From NCBI GenBank assembly GCA_036511855.1, contig DATCBN010000098.1, positions 16,889 through 80,888 on the forward strand: 64,000 nucleotides of DNA, written 5' to 3'. Both the position numbers and the translations under genes were made by a program. Positions 42,727-51,726 of the stretch are shown here, one piece after another; the stretch's first letter is position 1; each line of letters begins with the position of its first letter. The notes under the pieces are model-generated. The model ran no database searches. It had not been told where the DNA came from and was given only the letters and a program-made list of their open reading frames with translations. Origin of the DNA: Candidatus Eremiobacteraceae bacterium (lineage in GTDB: Bacteria; Vulcanimicrobiota; Vulcanimicrobiia; Eremiobacterales; Eremiobacteraceae).

Positions 42727-43803
42727 ATGCCTGAACAGATCCGCGTAGCCGTCATCGGCACGGGATTCGGCGCCCGCTGCCAGATGCCGGCATTCGTCGC
42801 GCATCCGGATACGAAGTTGGTCGCCGTGGTCTCGAACTCGCTCGCGCGCGCGCGCATCGCCGCCCAAACCCACGGCGCGCCGGTCTACAGCGACGACTAT
42901 CGCACGGTGCTGAAACGAGACGACGTGGACCTGGTCAGCATCACCGCGCCGCCCCATCTGCACGCGCCCATCGCGCTCGCCGCGCTGAAGGCCGGCAAGC
43001 ACGTGCTGTGCGAGAAGCCGATGGCGCTGAACGAACGTGAGGCGGCGCGCATGGTCGACGCAGCGCGCAAAGCGCGGCGCGTCGGCTTGATCGATCACGA
43101 ATTTCGCTATCTGCCCGAGCGCGCCCGATTGCGCGACCTCGTCAACGACGGATGGCTTGGCGACGTGCAGCGCATCGCGTGGATCGAAACAACGTCGTGG
43201 ATGGCGGCCGGCGGAGACTACCGCTTCGGGTGGCAATCGCAGGTCAAATGCGGCGGCGGTCTGTTGGGCGCGCTCGGTTCGCATGCCGTCGACTATTGCC
43301 GAGTCATCGCCGGCGAGATCAGCGATGTCGACGCAGCGCTCGCGACCAAGGTCAAGCGCCAGCCGCGGGCGGACGGCGGCATGGCCGAAGTCGACGCAGA
43401 TGACAACGCAAGCGTGCGGCTCGTGCACTCAAGCGGCGCGATAACGACGATCGAACTATGCGCGACCGCGGCCGCGAGCGTTTTCACGGTCGTCGTGAGC
43501 GGATCGAAAGGCGTGCTGCGGATAGACGGCGATCAGCTTTTCGGCGTGCGCGGGGCGCAAGGCGCCATGCCGGTCACCGCGCCTGCGCGCACGCGCAAGA
43601 AGTTTCCGCCCGGCTCACACCGGCTGCTGCCGGCATTCTACACGTTCGTCGGCGAAGCCGTCGCGGCGGTGCGCGGCGAGCCGTCGACCGCCGCCACATT
43701 CGGCGACGGATTGCGCGTGCAGCGCGTGCTGGACGCGGCGCGGCGGTCGGCGCGTTCGCGCAAGACCATTCATATCGCGGGCCGCAAAGGCAAGGCGTCA
43801 TGA
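42727..43803 (+). CDS. Gfo/Idh/MocA-family oxidoreductase
   Basis: NAD(P)-dependent dehydrogenase of 358 residues. The Rossmann start VAVIGTGFGARCQMPAF, the catalytic CEKPMAL (Lys of EKP) and a C-terminal alpha/beta domain with GGLLGALGSHAVDYCR mark the family, which oxidises or reduces sugars and related polyols. Substrate not predictable. The C-terminal tail is basic. ATG 42727 is 14 bp after polB; its stop overlaps the next gene (ATGA). Confidence 0.9.
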   Translation: MPEQIRVAVIGTGFGARCQMPAFVAHPDTKLVAVVSNSLARARIAAQTHGAPVYSDDYRTVLKRDDVDLVSITAPPHLHAPIALAALKAGKHVLCEKPMALNEREAARMVDAARKARRVGLIDHEFRYLPERARLRDLVNDGWLGDVQRIAWIETTSWMAAGGDYRFGWQSQVKCGGGLLGALGSHAVDYCRVIAGEISDVDAALATKVKRQPRADGGMAEVDADDNASVRLVHSSGAITTIELCATAAASVFTVVVSGSKGVLRIDGDQLFGVRGAQGAMPVTAPARTRKKFPPGSHRLLPAFYTFVGEAVAAVRGEPSTAATFGDGLRVQRVLDAARRSARSRKTIHIAGRKGKAS

Positions 43804-44630
43804 GCGACGCGCTCCGGGATGCGTGCCACGAGCTCAACAACGTGCTCGGCACGGTTTTGGTGAGTGCTGATGTCGGCGGCAAGCGCTCGGCCGTGGACAA
43901 GGATCGCGAGCTATTCGACATCATCGCCGCGAGCACGCGTAGAGCCGGCGAATTGGTGGCGCGGCTTTCGCCACTCGTGGAAAGCGCGGACGACGGCGCG
44001 GCGGCGCGCGATCTCAAGTATCTGGACGGACTGCATGCGGCGATGCCGCCGGTGGTCGCCGAACTCGAAGAACACTGCAAACGCGACGATATTCCGCTGA
44101 TGGACCGCGCCGGAGTGCGGCTGCTCGCCACGATCGTGGCGGCCGTTCGCGCCGACAAAATTCTCGAACTCGGCACCGCGTATGGCTATTCAGCGCTCTG
44201 CATGGCCTTGGCGCAGGGCCCGGCTGGGCAGATCACGACGATAGACCCCGATACGGCGCGCACCGATATCGCGCGTTCGTATTTCGCACGAGCCGGCGTC
44301 GCCGGCCGCATCACGGTCGTCAACCAGCCGGCGCTGGATGCGATCGCTTCCATGTCGCATCCGCCGTACGATTTGGTCTTCATCGACGCCGTGAAAGCGG
44401 AATACGCCGCGTATCTCGAAGCGGCGCTGCCGCACATGCGGACTTCGGGAGTGGTCGTCGTCGACAATCTCCTGTGGAGTCATCGTTCGTCCGCCGCCCC
44501 CGCCGACCACGACGATGCGTCCACACGCGCGATCCGCGAGTTCAACCGCACGTTCTTGTCGCATCCGGCCCTGAGCGCGGTCATCGTGCCGGTCGGCGAC
44601 GGCGTCGGCTTCGGCGTCAAAGTGAAATAG
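43800..44630 (+). CDS. O-methyltransferase with fused HisKA-like N-terminal domain
   Basis: A 276-residue single open frame. Residues 77-276 are a caffeoyl-CoA/catechol-type SAM methyltransferase: LKYLDGLHAAMPP, SAM loop ILELGTAYGYSAL (121-133), metal Asp in FIDAVKAEY (196), VVDNLL (about 221). Residues 1-62 are not part of that family. They read as a histidine-kinase dimerisation helix pair: CHELNNVLGTVLVSADV with the phospho-acceptor His10 in an H-box, then a second helix IIAASTRRAGELVARLSPLVE. No kinase ATP domain follows. ATG 43800 overlaps the preceding TGA; no frameshift is involved. Confidence 0.85.
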   Translation: MSDALRDACHELNNVLGTVLVSADVGGKRSAVDKDRELFDIIAASTRRAGELVARLSPLVESADDGAAARDLKYLDGLHAAMPPVVAELEEHCKRDDIPLMDRAGVRLLATIVAAVRADKILELGTAYGYSALCMALAQGPAGQITTIDPDTARTDIARSYFARAGVAGRITVVNQPALDAIASMSHPPYDLVFIDAVKAEYAAYLEAALPHMRTSGVVVVDNLLWSHRSSAAPADHDDASTRAIREFNRTFLSHPALSAVIVPVGDGVGFGVKVK

Positions 44631-44640
44631 GAGAACCGGC

Positions 44641-45627
44641 ATGCGCCCACGTCACATCGTTCTCGCCGGCGCGCTATACGCCGTTGCGCTAATCTCCCGC
44701 GCTGCCGTCGCCGACCCAACCCCCGCGCCGCTTTTGGCGAAGCCGGCGATCACCGTGCCGCGGTCGCCGGGCTCGTTCGACTATCTGAGCGTGGACCTCG
44801 ACCGCCGCTATCTGCTCGTGGCGCACACCGGCAGTCACACGCTGGACGTCTTCAAGCTCGACAGCGGCGCGCTGCTCCGTCAGATCATCGTGGGCGCGGC
44901 GCACGGCGCGGCCGTGGACGTGAAAGACCGCAAGTTCTTTGTCAGCACGAGCGACGGCATCCTCGCCGTCGTCGACCGCGACAACTTGGTGCTCAACGAC
45001 AGAGTAAAGCTGCCCGGCCCGGGCGACGGCATAGCGTTCGATCCGAAAAACGACACGGTGTATATCGACGAAGACAATGGGACTCGCGTGTTCACGGTCA
45101 ACGGCAAGACGAATAAGCCGGGGCCGGTCGTGACGATTCCGCAAGACCCCGAGTTCGTGGACTACGATCCGGTGAGCGACAAGCTTTATCAGAACATCGT
45201 CAGCACGAATTCGGTTGTGGTCATCGATCCAGCCACGAATACCGTGACCGCCACGTGGTCGACGTTGCCGGCAACAGAGCCGCACGGGCAGGCGGTCGAC
45301 TCGGCGGCAGGCCGTGTGTTCGTCGTCGGCAGCAACGGCATACTGGTGGCGATCGATATGAAGACCGGCACGGTCATCGCGCAAGCGCCAGTGACTCCGC
45401 GCGTCGATCAGATCGTGTTCGATCCCGGCACCATGCGCATCTATTGCGCGAGCGGCACGGGCGTCGTGTCGGTGGTGCAGGAGACGACCGCGGGCCTCAG
45501 TGCGCTGGCCGATGTGGTGGTGCCCGAACATGCGCACACGATAACGGCCGATCCCGCCATGCACAACGTCTGGATCGCGTACGGCGGCCGCCAGGACGAC
45601 TTCATCATGGAGCTCACCCCACCGTAA
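44641..45627 (+). CDS. Exported YncE-like beta-propeller protein
   Basis: A 328-residue periplasmic or secreted protein with a signal peptide (about 1-24) and repeated blades of the form (S/Y)xxxVDxxxRYLLVAHTGSxTLxVFxLDSG. Blades begin near residues 45, 90, 130, 170, 215 and 258, which suggests a six- or seven-bladed propeller. YncE-type propellers bind DNA or redox partners in some bacteria; function here is unknown. AGGAGA lies 6 nt before ATG 44641, giving a strong start. Ends at repeat copy 4. Confidence 0.85.
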   Translation: MRPRHIVLAGALYAVALISRAAVADPTPAPLLAKPAITVPRSPGSFDYLSVDLDRRYLLVAHTGSHTLDVFKLDSGALLRQIIVGAAHGAAVDVKDRKFFVSTSDGILAVVDRDNLVLNDRVKLPGPGDGIAFDPKNDTVYIDEDNGTRVFTVNGKTNKPGPVVTIPQDPEFVDYDPVSDKLYQNIVSTNSVVVIDPATNTVTATWSTLPATEPHGQAVDSAAGRVFVVGSNGILVAIDMKTGTVIAQAPVTPRVDQIVFDPGTMRIYCASGTGVVSVVQETTAGLSALADVVVPEHAHTITADPAMHNVWIAYGGRQDDFIMELTPP

Positions 45628-45640
45628 CTAACAGGATTTG

Positions 45641-45725
45641 TGGGAGGGCCAGTTTTTGTAATAGGGTGAGCAACGCTCACCCATGGGCAAGCGATGCTTG
45701 CCCTAGTACAGGCTTGCCCTAGTAC
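45641..45725. repeat. Convergent-gap hairpin repeat, copy 4
   Basis: GGGTGAGC-aac-GCTCACCC (45664-45682) and GGGCAAGC-gat-GCTTGCCC (45685-45703) stand side by side, followed by a TAGTAC end and an extra GGCTTGCCCTAGTAC unit (45711-45725). TGGGAGGGCC at the left resembles the terminal repeat of copy 3. It lies between convergent YncE-like and livF genes. Confidence 0.85.
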
Positions 45726-45734
45726 AAAAAGCGA

Positions 45735-46454
45735 CTAGTCTTCGCCGAGGTAAGCCTTGCGCACGTCGTCATCGTTCAACAACGCGTCCGCGCTGCCCGA
45801 CTTCACGATGGCGCCCGTCTCGAGCACGTAGCCGCGCGAGGCCACCTGCAAAGCCTTTCGTGCGTTCTGTTCGATGAGCAAGATAGTGACGCCGCGCTTA
45901 TTGATGTCGCGGATCACATTGAAGATCGTGTCGACGAAGATCGGCGACAGCCCCATCGACGGCTCGTCGAGCAGCAGCACCTTCGGCTCCGACATCAGGG
46001 CGCGCGCGATGGCGAGCATCTGCTGTTCGCCGCCGGAAAGCGTGCCGCCGCGCTGCGCCATGCGCTCGTTCAGCCGCGGGAAAAGCTCGTGCACCTCGGC
46101 CAAGTCGCGCTTGATCCCGGCGCTGTCGTGACGTGCAAATGCCCCAAGCTCAAGATTCTCGCGCACGCTCATCCGCGGAAAGATGCGGCGGCCTTCGGGT
46201 GAATGCACGACACCCATACGTGAGATCGCGTCGGCGCCGAACGGCGCAAGATCCTTGCCGCGGAAACGAATGGTGCCGCGCGCCGGCTTCATCAGACCGG
46301 AAATCGTGCGCAGCGTGGTGGTCTTGCCGGCGCCATTCGCGCCGATCAATGCGACGATCTCGCCTTCATGCACGTCGATCGTGACGCCGCGCAGCGCCTG
46401 GATGCGCCCGTAGAAAGTCTCGACGCCGCTTAGGGCCAGCAGCGGCTCGCTCAT
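45735..46454 (-). CDS. livF: Branched-chain amino acid ABC importer ATPase LivF
   Basis: Cytosolic ATPase of 239 residues for HAAT-type amino-acid import. Walker A GANGAGKTT, the LivF-typical loop GVVHSPEGRRIFPRMSVRENL, signature LSGGEQQMLAIARAL and Walker B LLLDEPSMGLSP. ATG 46454 overlaps the livG stop as ATGA. The longer open frame to 46880 is out of family. Last gene of the operon, ending at repeat copy 4. Substrates of this class range from leucine/isoleucine/valine to urea and other small compounds. Confidence 0.95.
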   Translation of the reverse strand: MSEPLLALSGVETFYGRIQALRGVTIDVHEGEIVALIGANGAGKTTTLRTISGLMKPARGTIRFRGKDLAPFGADAISRMGVVHSPEGRRIFPRMSVRENLELGAFARHDSAGIKRDLAEVHELFPRLNERMAQRGGTLSGGEQQMLAIARALMSEPKVLLLDEPSMGLSPIFVDTIFNVIRDINKRGVTILLIEQNARKALQVASRGYVLETGAIVKSGSADALLNDDDVRKAYLGED

Positions 46455-47212
46455 GCGCCCTTGCCCAAATACGCTTCGATGACACGATGATCGTGGCGCA
46501 CGACGTCGGGCTTGCCGTGCGCGATCTCCTCGCCGTAGTCGAGCACGTGCACGTAGTCGGAGATCCCCATCACAAGCTTCATGTCGTGCTCGATGAGCAG
46601 CACCGTCACGCCGCGATCGCGGATCGCCTGCACGAGCTTCATCAAACCGATCTTCTCGGCCGGGTTGGTGCCCGCAGCAGGCTCGTCGAGCAGCAGCAGC
46701 TTCGGCTCGGATGCGAGCGCGCGCGCGATCTCGAGGCGGCGCTGCATGCCGTACGGCAGATTGCGCGCCCATTCGGTCGTGAATCTCGTGAGGCCGATCC
46801 AGTCGAGCATGGCCTGGGCGGCTTCTTCGGACGACTTCTCCTCGCGGCGCGCGAACGGAGTGCGAAACGCGCAATCCCACGGCGTCGCTCGCATTCGCGC
46901 GTGGCGGCCGACGAGAACATTATCCAGCACCGACATGTGTGAGAAGAGCCGGATATTTTGAAAAGTGCGCGAGATGCCGAGCGATGCCACGACGTGCGGC
47001 TTCAACCCGCCGATCGAGCGGCCATCGAACACGATCGATCCTGCGGTCGGGGCATAGATGCCCGTGATCAGATTGAACACGGTCGATTTGCCCGCGCCGT
47101 TCGGGCCGATGAGGCTGATGATCGAGCCCGCCTCCACGTCGAATGTGACGTTGTCGACCGCGGTGAGGCCGCCGAACTTTTTCGTCGCGCCCTGAAGAGA
47201 CAGCAGTGCCAT
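46451..47212 (-). CDS. livG: Branched-chain amino acid ABC importer ATPase LivG
   Basis: Partner ATPase of 253 residues. Walker [10 protein letters not shown] and the LivG-specific [20 protein letters not shown] are present. The signature reads [15 protein letters not shown] (LivG proteins often have LSYGxQR), and Walker B is [12 protein letters not shown]. The last helix ends [16 protein letters not shown], as in LivG. ATG 47212 shares one base with the livM stop (TGATG). Confidence 0.95.
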   Translation of the reverse strand: MALLSLQGATKKFGGLTAVDNVTFDVEAGSIISLIGPNGAGKSTVFNLITGIYAPTAGSIVFDGRSIGGLKPHVVASLGISRTFQNIRLFSHMSVLDNVLVGRHARMRATPWDCAFRTPFARREEKSSEEAAQAMLDWIGLTRFTTEWARNLPYGMQRRLEIARALASEPKLLLLDEPAAGTNPAEKIGLMKLVQAIRDRGVTVLLIEHDMKLVMGISDYVHVLDYGEEIAHGKPDVVRHDHRVIEAYLGKGA

Positions 47213-48291
47213 CAGGCGGCCTCCGGGCTCTTGTCGACGTCGTGCAATTCGGCTCGCACCGTGGCGCTCGGCAGCAATCCTTCGGGGCGGAAGAGCATGA
47301 CGAGTACGAGGATGATGCCGTAGAGCATGAAGCGATACTGCGTGAGGTCCACCGACATGAGGAAGGAGACATTCAACTGGGACCCGATGGCGTGCGCCCA
47401 ATTGGAGGCCTGCGGCAGGATGAGGAAATTCAACATCGCGATGATGCCGCCGCCCAGCAGCACGCCGGAGAGATTACCCATGCCTCCGAGGACGATCGCG
47501 GCCAGGATCATGATCGACATGTTGAAGTCGAAGCCGCTCGGGCTGATCGTGCTTAGTTTCGCGGCGTAGATGACGCCGGCAATGCCCGCGAATGCGGCGC
47601 CCATTGAAAACGCGAGCAGTTTGGCGGTGGTCGTGTTGATGCCCATGTGTTCGGCCGCGAGCTCGTCCTCGCGGATTGCCATCCACGTCCGCCCGAGCCG
47701 CGAATAGCGCAAGTTCGTCAACAGCAGCAGACAGATGCAGATGACGATGAAATACAAGTAGTAATACGGCGTGGGATTGAACCCGAAGTTGTACCCGAAC
47801 AACGTCGGCTGGTCGACCGCTGCGATGCCGTCGGGGCCGCCCGTCCACTTGTCCAAGTTCTGGAACAGCTGCGGCACGATTTCGCCGAAGCCGAGCGTGA
47901 CGATCGCAAGATAGTCGCCGCGCAGACGCAGCGTGGGAGCGCCGAGGATCACGCCGAACGCGGCGGCAACGGCCGCGCTCACGACGAGCATGACCCAGAA
48001 GCTCCAATGCAATCCGAACTGCGGCGACGCGACGAACGCGTACGTATAGGCGCCGATCGCGAAAAACGCGGCAAATCCCAGCGCCAGCAGGCCGGTATAG
48101 CCGACGATGATATTGAGACCGAACGCGAGCAAAAGGATATAGCCCGCGTCGGCCACCGCGGAGATGTGCGAACTGTTCGAGTCGAGGAACGGCAGCAGCG
48201 CCAGCACGACGACGATCGCGCCGCCTCCCAGCACTTGCTTGCCCGTATATCGCGAGAGTCCGAAGGGCAGCCATTCGACGCGTCGGTCCAT
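47212..48291 (-). CDS. livM: Branched-chain amino acid ABC importer permease LivM
   Basis: Inner-membrane permease of 359 residues, about nine to ten helices. LNIIVGYTGLLALGFAAFFAIGAYTYA, LRLRGDYLAIVTLGFGEI and the EAA-like loop WMAIREDELAAEHMGINTTTAKLLAF are the LivM pattern, and MGNLSGVLLGG closes it. ATG 48291 begins the conserved region; the longer reading from 48354 would overlap livH. Ten bases separate it from livH. Confidence 0.94.
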   Translation of the reverse strand: MDRRVEWLPFGLSRYTGKQVLGGGAIVVVLALLPFLDSNSSHISAVADAGYILLLAFGLNIIVGYTGLLALGFAAFFAIGAYTYAFVASPQFGLHWSFWVMLVVSAAVAAAFGVILGAPTLRLRGDYLAIVTLGFGEIVPQLFQNLDKWTGGPDGIAAVDQPTLFGYNFGFNPTPYYYLYFIVICICLLLLTNLRYSRLGRTWMAIREDELAAEHMGINTTTAKLLAFSMGAAFAGIAGVIYAAKLSTISPSGFDFNMSIMILAAIVLGGMGNLSGVLLGGGIIAMLNFLILPQASNWAHAIGSQLNVSFLMSVDLTQYRFMLYGIILVLVMLFRPEGLLPSATVRAELHDVDKSPEAA

Positions 48292-48301
48292 CACGGCGTG
48301 C

Positions 48302-49234
48302 TCACACCTTCTCCGGCAATTGCTGGCCGAGCAGGCCGCTGGGCCGGAACACAAGCGTGAGGATCAAGATCGCGAACACCGCGACCTCGGACCATTGATC
48401 CGAAATGCAACCGGACGTCATCGTCTCCACGATGCCGATGACAAAACCGCCGAGCATGGCGCCGGTGATATTGCCGATGCCGCCGAGCACCGCGGCCGTG
48501 AACGCCTTCAATCCGGCTTGATAGCCATTGAGGAAGAACGTCGTGCCGTAGTACATGCCGGAGATGAACCCGGCCACACCCGCTAGCGCCGAACCGATGA
48601 AAAACGTCCACGCGATGGTGGAGTTGACGTTGATGCCCATGAGCTGCGCGGCGTCGCGGTCCTGCGCGGTGGCGCGCATCGCCTTGCCGAGCTTGGTGCG
48701 GAAGACGAAGAGATTGAGAAGGATCATGCAGACGAGGCTGACCACGACGACGAGCAGCGACCGGTCATCGAAGCGCACGCTGCCGATCTGATGCCAGTTA
48801 TCGGGCAAGAACTGCGGAAACGACACTTCTGAGTTGCCCTTCCAGATCTGCATGATGTTCTCGAGGATAAGCGAGACGCCGATGGCCGTGATGAGCGGCG
48901 CGAGCCGCGGCGCGTTGCGCAAGCGGCGATACGCAAGCCGTTCGATCAGCACGCCCACGATGCCGCACAAAAACGCGGCCAACACGATCACTACAAGGGC
49001 GATGAGCGCAAGCTCGGTCTGATTGGAAATCGTGGAGAGCGGGATCAGCCCGAGGATGGAGAGCGAGATGAACGAGCCCAGCGTGTAGACGTCGCCGTGC
49101 GCGAAGTTGATCAGTTCGATGATGCCGTACACCATCGTATAGCCGAGCGCGATAAGCGCGTAAAGCCCACCCAGCGCGACTCCGTTGATCATCTGCTGTA
49201 CGAACTGAGGCGCGCAGTTGTGGAACTCGAACAC
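48302..49234 (-). CDS. livH: Branched-chain amino acid ABC importer permease LivH
   Basis: Inner-membrane permease of 310 residues, about eight helices. MINGVALGGLYALIALGYTMVYG and INFAHGDVYTLGSF are the LivH N-terminal signatures. TAIGVSLILENIMQIW, MRATAQDRDAAQLMGINVN and the end VFRPSGLLG complete it. GTG start at 49234, 7 bp after the livK stop. Confidence 0.94.
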   Translation of the reverse strand: MFEFHNCAPQFVQQMINGVALGGLYALIALGYTMVYGIIELINFAHGDVYTLGSFISLSILGLIPLSTISNQTELALIALVVIVLAAFLCGIVGVLIERLAYRRLRNAPRLAPLITAIGVSLILENIMQIWKGNSEVSFPQFLPDNWHQIGSVRFDDRSLLVVVVSLVCMILLNLFVFRTKLGKAMRATAQDRDAAQLMGINVNSTIAWTFFIGSALAGVAGFISGMYYGTTFFLNGYQAGLKAFTAAVLGGIGNITGAMLGGFVIGIVETMTSGCISDQWSEVAVFAILILTLVFRPSGLLGQQLPEKV

Positions 49235-49241
49235 TAGGGCG

Positions 49242-50522
49242 TTACTTCGCTCCGAACTTGCGCTGCGTCAGGAAGACCCACACGTCTTTCCGTGCGCCGT
49301 AAATGGAGATGATCTTGTTCGTCGTGTCGCCGTTGGCGTCGAACGCGAACGGGCCCATGATGCTGTCGAAGCGCTTGACCGACCGCAGGTTCTGCAGCAC
49401 GTCGTCGCGCGAGGGCATCTTGCCGCCGTTCTCCTTCACGGCTTTGGCGATGGCTTGGATGATGACCATCGCACTTGTGTAGCCGGCCGCCGAATACGAT
49501 CCGACCGGCACGTTGAACTGTGCCTGGTAATCCGCGAGGAATGTTTTTGCCTCCGGGATGGTGGTGGCGTTCACCGCGGCGACCGTACCGTAAACGTTGT
49601 CGGCCGTCGTGCCCGCCACGCGCAAAAACTCTTCGTTGCGAATGCCGTCTGCACCGAAGTATGCGACGCTGCCCATGCCGCTGTCGCCCATTTGTTTGCG
49701 GACGAGCCCGCCGCCGGTCGAAGTCGTGCCGCCATAAAAGAGCACGTCGGGATTCATGCCTTGCGCGCGCGTGAGCAACGCGTGGAAGTCCTGTTGGCCT
49801 TTCGTGATGTGGTCGTGCGCGAGCACGGTCCCGCCATCCTTTGTGAATTCATCGCCCCATGCTTCCGAAACGCCGCGTCCATACGTCTCGTTGTCGTCGA
49901 TCAGATATGCTTTGCGCAGTCCGCGGTCGTTGTACGCATAGTCGGCGCCGACCGGGCCTTGAATGTCATCAGTGGCGCACACGCGGAAGTAGGTGATCGC
50001 TTGCGGGTTGGAGCGCCGAAGTTCGAGCGCGCTTGGACCTTTTGTGAGGTCGGGATTGGTGTTCGACGGGCTGATCAGCGCGATGCCGAGGCTGTTCGTG
50101 AGCGGGATCTCGGCCTTGGCGACATTGCTGTTGAACGGGCCGACGATGCCGAGGACCGCCGAGTCGCTGGCAAATGCTTGTATGTTCTTCGCCCCTTGAT
50201 TGGGGTCGTGCACGCCGTTGACCGCATCGTCGAGGATGTCGGCCTGCAGCGTGAAGCCGGGCACGAGGTTCCGCTTATTCGCGTCGATGACCGCGAGCTC
50301 GACGCCGTGCTTGGTGGGAACGCCGTCAGATGCGTCGGCCCCCGAGATCGGGAGGTCGGCGCCGATCTTGATGACGGTGCCCTGCGCCCCGCCCGAAGAG
50401 CCGGACGTGCCGCTCGCGGAGGTGCTCGAGCCGCCGCTCGAGTTCGAACAGCCGGCCGCCCCTAGGGTCAGGGCGAGCAGAGCGGCGATGGACGCGCGGT
50501 GCGCGACGGTGATGCCGAGCAT
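49242..50522 (-). CDS. livK: Branched-chain amino acid ABC importer binding lipoprotein LivK
   Basis: Periplasmic binding protein anchored as a lipoprotein (lipobox LGAAGC, Cys at about 24 from ATG 50522), 426 residues. A Ser/Gly-rich linker precedes the periplasmic-binding type I fold (IKIGADLPISGADASDG, LAVIDANKR, GIVGPFNSNVAKAEIP, KAYLIDDNETYGRGVSEAW). ATG 50522 has GGGAG upstream; the earlier ATG 50792 lies inside the divergent mrp gene. First gene of livKHMGF, which reads K-H-M-G-F on the minus strand. Confidence 0.93.
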   Translation of the reverse strand: MLGITVAHRASIAALLALTLGAAGCSNSSGGSSTSASGTSGSSGGAQGTVIKIGADLPISGADASDGVPTKHGVELAVIDANKRNLVPGFTLQADILDDAVNGVHDPNQGAKNIQAFASDSAVLGIVGPFNSNVAKAEIPLTNSLGIALISPSNTNPDLTKGPSALELRRSNPQAITYFRVCATDDIQGPVGADYAYNDRGLRKAYLIDDNETYGRGVSEAWGDEFTKDGGTVLAHDHITKGQQDFHALLTRAQGMNPDVLFYGGTTSTGGGLVRKQMGDSGMGSVAYFGADGIRNEEFLRVAGTTADNVYGTVAAVNATTIPEAKTFLADYQAQFNVPVGSYSAAGYTSAMVIIQAIAKAVKENGGKMPSRDDVLQNLRSVKRFDSIMGPFAFDANGDTTNKIISIYGARKDVWVFLTQRKFGAK

Positions 50523-50557
50523 TGTGTGAGCACTCCCGTACCAATGAGAACGGTCGC

Positions 50558-50625
50558 GACGCCTTCGCGAGAGCCGCAAGCGCACAAAATATAAGAAAAG
50601 TGAGCGTTCCGACGCTTCGCGAGAG
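50558..50625. promoter_or_regulatory. Paired direct repeats in livK/mrp divergent region
   Basis: GACGCCTTCGCGAGAG (50558-50573) and GACGCTTCGCGAGAG (50611-50625) are near-identical direct repeats 53 bp apart in a 142-bp divergent region. Between them AAAATATAAG is a possible -10 for mrp. Likely binding sites for one regulator controlling both directions. Confidence 0.4.
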
Positions 50626-50664
50626 GGGGGGAGGGTCCTTTTCGGGACGCGCGAAGTAGAAAGT

Positions 50665-51726
50665 ATGGCATTGCCGCTTTCGGCCGATACGACCATCAGA
50701 GAAGTCGTCGACACGTACCTCGGCGCCGAAAAAGTGTTCGGCGCACACGGTTTGCCATGCGCCGGCTGCCACGTTTCCACGCGCGAAACCATACGTCAAG
50801 GCGCGGCGGTGCACAGCCTCGATCTTCCGGCGTTGATGGCCGACCTGCAGCGATTCGCCGACGACGGCACGGTGCCCGCGATGCGACCCAGGACGAATCC
50901 GTCGGCAGCCGCGGGCGGGCACGGTCATCCGATTCCGGGGACGGTCCCTGCAAAACAGCGCAAGCCCGGAATCGAGCGCGTGATTGCGATCATGTCGGGC
51001 AAAGGCGGCGTCGGAAAGTCGCTCGTCACCGGGCTGCTCGCGGTCGCGCTGCGGCGCCGCGGCTACGCGGTGGGCGTGCTCGACGCCGACATCACCGGCC
51101 CAAGCATGGCGAAGATCTTCGGCGTCAATGCGCGTCCGTATCAAGGCGAAGACAAGAAACCGCATCCGCCGGCTTCGCGCAGCGGCATCCAAGTGATGTC
51201 CATGAATCTCATCCTCGATAGCGAGAATCAAGCGGTCATCTGGCGCGGCCCGATGGTCTCAAACGCGATACGTCAGTTTTACAACGATCTCGAGTGGGGA
51301 ATACTCGACTATCTGTTGATCGATCTGCCGCCGGGCACGTCGGATGCTCCGCTGACGGTATTGCAAGCACTCCCCGTTGACGGTGTGGTCATGGTCAGCA
51401 CGCCGCAGGGTCTGGCGACGATGATCGTCAGCAAGGCGCTGAAGCTGGCGAAACAACTCGACACGCCCGTGATCGGTCTCGTCGAGAACATGGCCTACTT
51501 CACGGATAAGGAAACTGGAAAGCGCTACGATTTGTTCGGCGCGAGCAAAGGCGTCCAACTCGTCGTCGAGAGCGGCGCTCCGCTGCTCGCGCAGTTGCCC
51601 ATCGATCCGGTGCTGACGCAGCTCTGCGACGAGGGGCGCATCGAAGAGTATGAATCGGACGACTACGACGTGCTCGCCCGCAATTTCGCAAAAATAGCGC
51701 CCACGTCGGTGGCGCCCGCCGTATGA
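50665..51726 (+). CDS. DUF1858-Mrp/ApbC fusion, P-loop iron-sulfur carrier-like ATPase
   Basis: A 353-residue protein. Residues 8-63 (DTTIREVVDTYLGAEKVFGA, HGLPCAGCHVS) are a DUF1858 redox-disulfide domain with a CAGC pair, as in proteins linked to hybrid-cluster enzymes. Residues about 104-345 are an Mrp/NBP35 ATPase: deviant Walker A SGKGGVGKSL, ADITGPSMAKIFG, WRGPMVSNAIRQF, IDLPPGTSDAPLTVLQ. Mrp proteins deliver Fe-S clusters through a C-terminal CxxC, but here that loop (ENMAYFTDKETGKRYDLFG) has no Cys. The N-terminal CAGC may substitute. ATG 50665; its stop overlaps the next gene (ATGA). Confidence 0.87.
   Translation: MALPLSADTTIREVVDTYLGAEKVFGAHGLPCAGCHVSTRETIRQGAAVHSLDLPALMADLQRFADDGTVPAMRPRTNPSAAAGGHGHPIPGTVPAKQRKPGIERVIAIMSGKGGVGKSLVTGLLAVALRRRGYAVGVLDADITGPSMAKIFGVNARPYQGEDKKPHPPASRSGIQVMSMNLILDSENQAVIWRGPMVSNAIRQFYNDLEWGILDYLLIDLPPGTSDAPLTVLQALPVDGVVMVSTPQGLATMIVSKALKLAKQLDTPVIGLVENMAYFTDKETGKRYDLFGASKGVQLVVESGAPLLAQLPIDPVLTQLCDEGRIEEYESDDYDVLARNFAKIAPTSVAPAV

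Noticed and set aside
49218..50465. 415-codon plus-strand frame opposite livK
   Set aside because: LivK with lipobox and binding-fold motifs is certain; the opposite frame has no motif and no ribosome-binding site.
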